From NCBI GenBank assembly GCA_033977485.1, contig CM066982.1, positions 11,337,218 through 11,401,217 on the forward strand: 64,000 nucleotides of DNA, in the 5' to 3' direction. The notes below the pieces were generated by a model that saw only the letters and a program-made list of their open reading frames with translations, was not told the DNA's origin and ran no database searches. Positions within the stretch are counted from its first letter, which is position 1; every line of letters begins with the position of its first letter. Source of the DNA: Hydrangea macrophylla (lineage: Eukaryota > Streptophyta > Magnoliopsida > Cornales > Hydrangeaceae). The position numbers and the translations under genes are program-made. Positions 55,632 through 64,000 of this stretch are shown piece after piece.

Positions 55632-57440
55632 TATCACACCCAAGTGTAGGTGATCGTACAAGTAATAAAGTTCTGAAAGTCCAGGTCGAACCCACAGGGA
55701 ACGGAATAAAATTTTATAAATTTAGGCAGATAACTATTTTGTCACTATAAAGAAAATAAAAGATGATGGATTTTTGTGGGGTTTTACTAAACTACTAATT
55801 TTTATATGTTTGCAATAAAAGTAATTAAAGCTATTTTTTTCTTAACAGTTTATGGTAAAGATTTTCACAGTGCAAAATAAATTAACTAACATACTAGTAA
55901 GAAAAGGAAGAAAAATAAATAAAAGCTAAATTTTTGTAAGATAAACTTTTTAAATTTAACAATAGCGAAAGATGGAAATAATACAGATATTTAAGCAAAA
56001 CTATTATAAAACAGGAAATATTAATTAACTAGGGGGAAATGATTTAAAGGAATTGGGAATATGCAAACCAACACTAGATCCCACAACTTTTGTGCATTTG
56101 AAAAGCATTTGGCATTTAAGACCGCAGAGTCATTCTTTATTTAAAAATAAACTTTCACTAGTCAGGGTCATATCAAGTGTGTCAGGTTTGATATAAAACG
56201 ACGTCGTTTGGTTTAAAGAAAAATAAAAAGGCAATTGGGCAGTAGCCAGGTTCGAACCGTGCCCCGCCGCGGACGTGGGTTATTCGGCGTCCAGTCCCCA
56301 CCACTCTGCCACTACACAATTGCCTATCCATTATTGGATAGAAATATATATAAACACATATTTGAAATATACTTTTGGAGTGAGAAATGGGTATGAGGTA
56401 CTTTTGGACTTTAGTAGGTGATTATAACAACTACGTGGCTAAGAAATCTGGCATTTAATCGCAAAATCTGTCTTTTAGTGAATAAAAATATTGCTATAAA
56501 AACTGAAAATTTGAAGTTTCTAACTATTTTAGGGGACAACTATAAGTATTACTAGACTAAAGATATTAAATCTAAATTTAAATAGGACTATTTTACTACT
56601 AAAAATTGACAAAGGTCATACAAGAAAACAAATATTTTAAATTTAAGAAATACAGTACATAAAGTTTTGCTACATATTTTTGAACATAAAATCATCAAAT
56701 ACATAAAAGTGAAATTTTACAACTACTAGAACTAGAAAAGGCAAAGAAAAACTAAAGTTTCCTATTTCTAGGGACAATATAAAGTGCTCACATAATAACC
56801 TCCCCTAAACTATTCTCTCCCTAACAGTGATTGTTGTGCAGCTCGTAGGCTGTGTGTTGTGAATTGTGTGTTGTTGGTGTCAATGCCTCGGTTGCTTCTG
56901 CTCAATTTATAGGCGTGGGATTGGTAAAATTTCGTCATTGGGATCGTCATGAACAGGGGAAATGGGAATCTCGCCCAAATTTTTGTCCATCTTTCCTGCG
57001 CGAATTTCTTCCTCATTCTGACACACTGTACAGAGCGAGAGAAATTGATAAGAAAACAAAGGAAAAAAACAAAAATCCTAATCAAAGCATCACTGTCAAC
57101 AGTGATGCTTTGGATTCCTACGTTTTACTTTGGTTTGCTTTGATTTTTTATATCAATTTTTTTTTCATTTGGTCCAAAACTTGCACTATGCAAGTTTGGA
57201 CTAATATTTTATGAGGAATGCTTCGGTGTGGTTGCTACTTATTTCCTTCCCTTTATTTCACTTCATTTTTACCTAAACATATAAAATGTGTAAAAATAAA
57301 TAATTACATGCATTTGAGTGACATCACCGATAAATTATATTAATTCAAATATGCATGTAAAACTAGGAATTTGAGGGATTAAATGAGCATTATGTCTATT
57401 ATATTGGCACATAAATGTGCAATATTCAGTGTTTGTCACA
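55632..57440 (-). repeat. 3' LTR of Athila element
   Basis: On the minus strand it begins TGTGACAAACACTG at 57,440, beside AGTTGAGGGG, and ends CTTGGGTGTGATA at 55,632 (terminal CA changed to TA). A minus-strand TATA-like CTATAAATTGAG is at 56,901-56,912. It contains a tRNA-like segment (56,230-56,324) and, near its 3' end, a GGTCGAACCCACAGGGA block shared in form with the solo LTR at 33,433. The rest is AT-rich and non-coding. Confidence 0.8.
56230..56324 (-). other. tRNA-like segment with A and B boxes inside Athila LTR
   Basis: On the minus strand GGCAATTG (56,324-56,317) and CAATTGCC (56,237-56,230) enclose 95 nt with TGGCAGAGTGG, an exact match to the pol III A-box consensus, and GGTTCGAACC, a B box, about 55 nt apart. 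A GGACG..CGTCC stem lies between them. GTAG before the A box can pair with CTAC after the B box. The anticodon loop is too long (about 12 nt) and the T stem pairs poorly, so this is not a functional tRNA gene. It may be a decayed tRNA or a SINE head carried in the LTR. The segment is GC-rich in AT-rich surroundings. Confidence 0.6.
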
Positions 57441-57450
57441 CCCCTCAACT
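57441..57450 (-). other. polypurine tract of Athila element
   Basis: AGTTGAGGGG on the minus strand directly precedes the LTR start, after GCAATAAGCT, a context I know from several plant Gypsy elements. Confidence 0.65.
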
Positions 57451-59348
57451 AGCTTATTGCTAGTCCCTAGCAATGAAGTGAAAGAGAAATTGTTCTAGAA
57501 GTTTTATTAAAGAGTAGGAATAAACTAAGGAAAATAAAATCTAACTCACTCTCGCAGGAATCGCGATTGCATTTAGCATATCCAACAAGCCGTTAAACCC
57601 CTAGGTTACCCCTAGTGGACGAGTGTTGTCTCGTAAGGGTTTGCAGTGAATATACCCACAAAATTCATAATTTTTTTTTTTTAAATGTAAAAATAAAATG
57701 AAAAAATAAAGGTAAAAAAAATGAAATTTTAAAGTATGTAATAGTAATGCAACACATACACTCACAGTTTTGTCAATGGTAGCATTTTTTTATACTCTTT
57801 AAACTTACAGTGTGTACTTGAAAAATCAAGCAACTGATCTTTAACTTCAAAGTTTACATAACTATTAGCAGTCATAAAACTTGTAGTTTTAACTCAAATC
57901 TCACTAGAATTTCACTATTTTAAGGAGAAACTCTCAGAAACCGGTGTAGAGAACATCTCACTTGGTAGGGAAGCAAAGATAGATGAATTGCTTCCATAAT
58001 ATATATATATATATATATTTGATGACTCAATATATAGGCATTTGGAGTACAATAAGTCTCATGAAAGAATACTTAGCATTAGAAGAGCGATCTACCGTGG
58101 AGAACATCCTTATCACTTAAATTTAAAAATCAATTTCTTTTAAATCATTAGGACTTTGACTGGTAGGTTAGAAATTAAGATGAGTAGGAGATTTGGGGTG
58201 TATTTGTTCTAAGCATGTGATTGGAGTGTTTGCGCAATTCATTCCAACCTCTTCTTTTCTTCTCCTTTATATGTACATTTTTTTTTTATTTATTTATTTT
58301 ATTTCTCATTTTTTTTTTCGTTTTTTTTTTTTTGAAATCAACTCCTTTCTTTCTTTACCACTTCTTACAATATTAATACAGTCCAATCACATACCTGGAT
58401 ATAGAAGTGAGGTTTGTACTCCCAGGTGGAGCAATGTATGATTTGGACAGAACTGAGAATAAGGTAATATTAGGTGAAGGGGGGTGCATTTGAAAGAAAA
58501 GATGGCCTAAATCATTTTAAAAATAGATTGACTTTGTTCATTTAAGCAATTTAGACGTTCTAATGGTAAATCCTGAACGTTCTCTTCTAATGATCAGTCA
58601 AAGAAAAATAATGAGACTTTCAACGAGTGATATGATAAAGAGAATAAAATGAGACTGATAAGAAATAGTAACCCTCATAAAGAAAGATTGGCACAAAAGC
58701 TCACATGGGTTAATTAGTTTCCACTACTTGTTTTTAAACTGTATGGTTTATGCTTACTCATCCATTTAGATTCAGTAAATATTTTCACACTGTTTCAAAA
58801 TGTTTAATGTTTAAAGAGTTTCTAGCATTTGAAAATAGTAAAACATGTGACAATGTGTTGTATGCTATTAACATACCCAAAATAACATTAACGTGTCAAA
58901 TTTATCTTATATAAAGTAAAAGAAAAACTTCTGAAAAATCCTAAGCATATCCACTAAGTTGGATACATATATGGTGCAACTAGTATCCTCTGCACCTATA
59001 AAAAAGAGGCTACGCAATCCGGAGCGTCCAAGTTGTCATGATTACCCATCCACCTCTAGTAAAAGAGATGAGTCTAGAACCACTAGCAAGCTAAAAACAT
59101 CAGTAAGAGGCTAAGAGATAACTCTGACTTTACTTAGTTTTTCGCTACCTCTAGGGACATTCACCGCACTAGACATATCTGGTGATGCTTGGATCATGCA
59201 AATTACTCCTATCGAACCAGCTAATGAAAGCCAGATGTACACGTAGGATCATTTTAAAGTCTGACCTGACTGAAAATTATTGACTGTACAAAAACTAAAA
59301 ATAAAAATAAAAGAAATGAGGGATGGGAAAACAAAATTTATTTGGGTA

Positions 59349-59609
59349 TCAAAGGATCCAGTCCTCTTTCTCAACCAAAATTTTCTTTTGTTTTGATTTG
59401 AATTGTCTTTTGTAACAGTAGTAAACTTTAAAAGATGTGCCATTATGAGCAATTAAACCAGGACATTCTTCTCTATAACAATTCAAACACCATCCTAACC
59501 TTTTAGCTTTCCTTTTGATGGCATAAAGGCTAGTGCTAGCAAAGGGTTTCTTCTGCTCAGAAACAAGTGAGCGACCCATTAACGTCTGGTCATCGACTAT
59601 TGGATCCAT
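59349..59609 (-). CDS. small ORF of unknown function in Athila 3' region
   Basis: An 86-codon minus-strand frame starts MDPIVDDQTLMGRSL and holds a cysteine cluster CLNCYREEC followed by Lys/Arg-rich sequence. I do not recognise it. The cysteine spacing is loosely zinc-ribbon-like. Its start lies within a tandem duplication that repeats its first codons upstream. It may be chance, since no homology can be tested here. Confidence 0.2.
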   Translation of the reverse strand: MDPIVDDQTLMGRSLVSEQKKPFASTSLYAIKRKAKRLGWCLNCYREECPGLIAHNGTSFKVYYCYKRQFKSKQKKILVEKEDWIL

Positions 59610-59860
59610 TTTTTATACTCTCAGCCAACAAGAGAGGCTAGACTCAACCCTCCACTCCTTTCAACTATCAACTAAGATCTAATTAAAGAGAGTTTAGAGG
59701 GGGTGGGTGGGAATGAGCGACCCATTAACGTCTGGTCATCGACTATTAGATCCATTTTTTATACTCTCAGCCAACAAGAGAGGCTAGACTCAACCCTCCA
59801 CTCCTTTCAACTATCAACTAAGATCTAATTAAAGAGAGCTTAGAGGGGGTGGGTGAGAAT
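59568..59860. repeat. 146-bp tandem duplication
   Basis: Two nearly identical adjacent copies start TGAGCGACCCATTAACGTCT at 59,568 and 59,714 and end GAGGGGGTGGGTG. Only a few differences separate them, for example GGATCCATT versus AGATCCATT, so the duplication is young compared with the other repeats. Confidence 0.95.
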
Positions 59861-59913
59861 TTTATTTAAAAACTAAAAATATTTAAGAAAAATATATACA
59901 TTCAGAAACTAAA

Positions 59914-60315
59914 TTTTTTTTTTTTTTTTTTAAACAAAAATTAGAAAATTACATTTTTTTTTTCTTTTTTTTTTTTTCACACAAAAGAAAAACTACATAA
60001 TTTTTTTTTTTTTTTTTTTTTAACAAAGTTTAAGACAATGCATCATTACAATAATAGTAATAAGAAGAATTATGATATAAACTTCAAACATTATAAAAAT
60101 TTTGGCTTCTGAATCATGCATTTTTTTTTTTTTTAAACAGAAAACTAAGAAAAGACAGTTATATTTTTCTCTCTCTCTCTCTTTTTTTTTTTTTTTTTTT
60201 TTTTTAACAAGGGCAACGCAACACTAACATAGCAAGAACTAGGATAATAATAAGATAAAGTTCAAAATTCATAAGACCAATAACTAGCGCGTCGTCCATT
60301 TTTTTTTTTTTTTTT
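59914..60315. repeat. ladder of poly(T) tracts
   Basis: Six T-runs of 14-24 bases (at about 59,914, 59,954, 60,001, 60,121, 60,182 and 60,299) lie in 400 bp, separated by unlike AT-rich words. On the sense strand of the element these are poly(A) runs. Confidence 0.85.
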
Positions 60316-61096
60316 ACAAAGAAATGGAAAAATATCACCTGTCTCTTGAAAATCTGAAAACCTGGTAGGGCCGTAGATCGAGTGATATTTCCAAACTTCT
60401 TTGGTGAATGGGTACCTACAACTGATGGATATCATTTTTGTTAACTAATGGAAAAGAGAGAAAATCAAAATCTAAAATAAAAACTAAACCGAATCGGAAA
60501 AATAGAGAATAAAATCAAAATCAAGTTTTTCTCTGAATCATAGATCTTACCTTTAGTGATCAGTAGAGTGGATCTTGATTTTGGATTGAAGAAAATAAAA
60601 AAATGAAAAGAAAATGAGAGAGAATGAGAGAGAATGAGAGATCGGAGTGAGAGTGAGAGAGTTGCAGAGAATGAGAGAGAGAGAGATCGCGGCGAGAGAG
60701 AGAAAAGAGAGGAAGAAGAAAGGAAAAAGAGAAAAAAAAGAGAGATGGGAAAGTTTTTAGGGTTCAAAGCCCTATATAAAGTCATTTTCTCTTTTTCAGT
60801 GTATCTCTCTCTAGAGACACTAAATAATTTTTTTTTTTATGAAATAAAGATAAATAAATAAACAGGTGTTAATCGTGAAACCGTCCCCCCCCAACTGAGT
60901 CTGACATTGTCCTCAATGAGTGAGATTAGAAAAAGAAGCTAAGGATAACACCTGTAAAAAAAAATACACAAAGAAAAGATAAAAATAATGACAAAATTAA
61001 CTTATATATATAAAGTTATCTGATTAAGAGTATAGGACTTATGAAAATATAAATACTCTGATACACTATGTCCTATACCAATTATGTTTTAAGATA

Positions 61097-64000
61097 TTAA
61101 ACAGTATTATAGTTAGGGTCCTCCAAAGGAATGGACTCCAACTCAGGTTCAAATCCTTCTAAAAATGGCTTTAATCTATGTCCATTAACTTTAAATGTAT
61201 TTCCATCTTTAGGGTCCTCAATCTCGACAGTTCCATAAGGATAAACATTTTTTACAATATATGGGCCAGTCCATCGAGATTTCATCTTTCCTCTAAAAAG
61301 ATGTAGTCTTGAGTCGTATAATAGAACTTTTTGCGCGGGGGTAAATCTTTTGCGCAAAAGATTCTTATTATGATACATTTTAGTTCTTGCTTGATGAATT
61401 CGAGCATTATCATATGCATCTTTACGAATTTCTTCAAGCTCACTTAATTGTAATTTTCTTAAAATTCCTCCCTCTTCAATATTACAATTTAAAGTTCTAG
61501 TAGCCCAATATGCCTTATGTTCTAATTCTACTGGTAGGTGACAAGCTTTTCCATAGACAAGTCTGTATGGAGACATCCCCAAATGGGTCTTATAAGCAGT
61601 TCTATATGCCCACAAAGCATCTGTTAATTTTGAAGACCAGTCTTTACGATTAGAATCAACAGTTTTTTTGAGAATATGCTTAATTTGTCTATTAGCTAAT
61701 TCAGCTTGTCCATTTGTTTGTGGATGGTATGCAGTTGACACCTTATGGGTCACTCCATATCTTTTCATTAATTTTTCAAATGGCTTGTTACAGAAATGAG
61801 TTCCTTGATCACTTATTATTGCTTTTGGAGTTCCAAATCGAGAAAGTATATTATCTTTTAAAAATGCAATAACTGTACGGTGATCATTTTTTCTTGTAGG
61901 AATAACTTCTACCCATTTTGAAACATATTTGACTGCTAATAAAATATATTCATATTGGCAAGATGGAGGAAAAGGTCCCATAAAGTCAATGCCCCAACAA
62001 TCAAATATTTCAATTGTAATTATAGGGGTCATTGGCATTGGATTTCTTTTTGTAATACTGCCCAACATTTGGCAGCGGTTACAAGCCTTACAATATAAAT
62101 ATGAATCTTTAAATAGAGTGGGCCAATATAAACCGCTCTGTAAAATTTTCATGGCAGTTACTCGAGATGAAAAATGTCCTCCACAAAAGGACGAATGACA
62201 CATGAAAAGTACATTTTCGATTTCTTCATTAGGAACACATTTCCTAATTACCTGATCGGCACAATATTTAAACAGATATGGGTCATCAAAGTAGAAATGC
62301 CTAGCAATAGCTAGAAATCTCTTTTTATCTGATGATGACCAATTGCTTGGTATTTTTCCAGTTACTAAATAATTAACAAGATCAGCATACCATGGTAGAG
62401 AAGTTACAGAAAATAACTGTTCATCAGGAAAAGAGTCTTGAATAGGTAATGGTTCACTAGTATTGTCTTCAAAAGTGAGACGGGATAAGTGATCAGCTAC
62501 CACATTTTCTACTCTTTTTTTATCTTTGATTATTAAATTAAATTCCTGTAGTAGGAGTATCCACCTAATAAGCCTAGGCTTACTGTCTTTCTTTAAAAGA
62601 AGATATTTAAGAGCTGAGTGGTCAGTAAAACAGACAATAGGGGAACCAATCAAGTATTGCCTAAATTTATTAAGGGCGAATACCACGGCTAGCAATTCTT
62701 TTTCAGTAGTTGAGTAGTTCATTTGAGCACTATCCAGAGTTCTACTGGCGTAGTATATAACTGATGCCTTTTTATCCTTTCTCTGCCCTAGGACAGCTCC
62801 AATGGCAAAGTCGCTAGCATCACACATTAATTCAAATGGTAAGCTCCAATCAGGAGATTGCATAATAGGTGCAGTAGTGAGATGCTCTTTTAATTGCTCA
62901 AATGAATTTTGACGTTCTTTAGTCCATTCAAAAGGTGTGTCTTTGGCCAATAATTGACATAAAGGTCTAGAAATAGTACTGAAATTTTTTATGAATCGGC
63001 GATAAAAACCTGCATGTCCTAAGAATGAACAGATGTCTTTTACAGTCTTGGGAATATGTAAATTAGCTATAAGATCTATTTTGGCTTTGTCTACCTGTAT
63101 CCCATTTTCAGAAATAATGTGTCCTAAGACAATACCTTTAGTGACCATAAAATGACATTTTTCCCAATTTAAAACTAAACTTTTTTCTTCACATCTCTGG
63201 AGAACTTTTTGAAGATTGCTAAGGCAATCATCATAGGTTTTGCCAAAAATTGAAAAATCATCCATAAAAACTTCTAAATTCTTTTCTACCATATCACTGA
63301 AAATACTTAGCATACACCTTTGAAAGGTCGTAGGTGCGTTGCAAAGACCAAATGGCATTCGGCGATAGGCAAAAGTTCCAAATGGACATGTAAAAGTAGT
63401 TTTTTCCTGATCTTCTGGTGCGATCTCTATTTGATTGTAACCACTATAACCATCTAGAAAACAGTATTACTTATGACCCGCTATTCTTTCTAACATTTGA
63501 TCCATAAAAGGTAAAGGAAAGTGATCCTTACGAGTTACAGCATTGAGTTTTCTGTAATCTATGCATACACGCCATCCAATAGTGACACGAGTGGGAATTA
63601 ATTCTCCCTTTGAATTTGGAACAACTGTAATTCCTGCTTTCTTTGGCACAACTTGTGTTGGACTTACCCATTTGCTGTCGGATATTGAATATATAATGCA
63701 CATGTCGAGTAGCTTGAGAACCTCCTTCTTTACTACTTCCTGCATAATAGGATTAAGTCTTCTTTGCATTTCTCTAGAGGTTTTAGCATTATCTTCAAGA
63801 TATATATTGTGAGTGCATATTGAAGGGCTTATTCCTTTTAGATCTGCTATACTCCAACCAATGGCACTTTTATGTTTCTGAAGCAAAATAATGAGTTTAT
63901 TTTCTTGACTGGAGTCTAGAAAAGATGATATTATTACGGGATAAGTATTATTACTACCAAGGAAAGCATATTTAAGCTCTTTAGGGAGTTCTTTTAATTC
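61097..64000 (-). pseudogene. Athila pol (RT, RNase H, integrase), one premature stop, partial at right edge
   Basis: The minus-strand frame is open from the window edge to 61,097 except for a TAA at 63,469-63,467, just before YCFLDGYSG, where a tyrosine or similar is expected. RT has [35 protein letters not shown] and the intact catalytic [11 protein letters not shown]. RNase H has [12 protein letters not shown] and [20 protein letters not shown]. Integrase has a zinc-binding part ([22 protein letters not shown]) and the D-D-E core in [24 protein letters not shown] and [16 protein letters not shown]. It ends after DPNYNTV. Together these would reverse-transcribe and insert the element. Apart from the single stop, the frame is the best-kept retroelement pol in the window, so this copy is younger than elements A and B. 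Protease and gag lie beyond 64,000. Confidence 0.92.

Larger units (their letters stand above)
57451..61096 (-). other. Athila 3' internal non-coding region
   Basis: This is the region between pol and the 3' LTR. It holds no env-like ORF; the longest minus-strand frame of note is 59,609-59,349. It contains poly(T) tracts, a 146-bp tandem duplication and a purine-rich plus-strand stretch (60,595-60,745). A plus-strand TATA-like CCCTATATAAAGTC at 60,770-60,783 reads against pol and could drive antisense transcription. Confidence 0.6.
55632..64000 (-). mobile_element. Athila-type Gypsy element, 3' part (continues past right edge)
   Basis: On the minus strand: pol (64,000-61,097), a long 3' non-coding region, a polypurine tract and a 3' LTR (57,440-55,632). 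The pol words [20 protein letters not shown] and [11 protein letters not shown] are those of the Athila lineage. No env-like ORF of credible size is found between pol and LTR. It interrupts Gypsy B right after its gag. Confidence 0.88.

Noticed and set aside
56230..56324. Functional tRNA gene
   Set aside because: The anticodon loop is too long and the T and acceptor stems pair poorly; only pol III-like boxes are kept.
57451..61096. Athila envelope-like gene
   Set aside because: No long frame, signal peptide or membrane segment could be found between pol and the 3' LTR.

Overview
This window is nuclear DNA of a flowering plant. It holds plant-lineage LTR retrotransposons (Tekay-like, Athila and Tat Gypsy types), a plant L1-type LINE, a CACTA (En/Spm) DNA transposon with TNP2- and TNP1-type genes, hAT-like elements and many MITEs. 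All of it lies in AT-rich DNA with dense (TA)n, (GA)n and homopolymer tracts. The species cannot be named from sequence alone. I see no intact host gene, no rRNA gene and no CRISPR array. The only host-gene trace I recognise is a decayed fragment of a Rab GDP-dissociation inhibitor gene near 50.3-50.6 kb.

Layout. 1-1.1 kb: array of a roughly 180-bp tandem repeat. 1.34-12.8 kb: decayed minus-strand Tekay-like Gypsy element; its left LTR carries a related solo LTR and a hAT-like fragment, and its right LTR carries a Mutator-like MITE. 12.9-14.0 kb: two MITEs and a SINE-like unit. 14.24-36.57 kb: a full-length but dead LINE on the minus strand, split by a nest. A hAT-like element (15,143-30,396) sits in the LINE; a Gypsy solo LTR (15,903-29,981) sits in the hAT-like element; a 12-kb CACTA element (17,855-29,814) sits in that LTR; and a further solo LTR (20,587-22,356) sits in the CACTA element. 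Target-site duplications (TSDs) support every level. A separate solo LTR (33,433-34,802) interrupts the LINE endonuclease region.

36.6-43.5 kb: non-coding DNA with six MITE-like hairpins, a perfect 46-bp palindrome and microsatellites. 43.5-46.8 kb: a second CACTA element without transposase, whose ends resemble those of the first. 47.6-50.2 kb: 3' part of a Tat-type element with its antisense extra ORF. 50.3-50.6 kb: the Rab GDI fragment. 51.5-55.6 kb: 5' part of a plus-strand Gypsy element (LTR, primer-binding site, gag), cut off by an Athila element that runs from 55.6 kb past the right edge on the minus strand, with a nearly open pol.

How the parts relate. The 12-kb CACTA element could supply both proteins of its family: TNP1 looks intact, but TNP2 has two in-frame stops. 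The 3.3-kb CACTA element is a plausible non-autonomous partner. The most unusual unexplained structures are arrays of short self-complementary motifs, often paired, in LTRs of several families; a GTGCTGAAA-type array upstream of TNP2; and a tRNA-like segment inside the Athila LTR.
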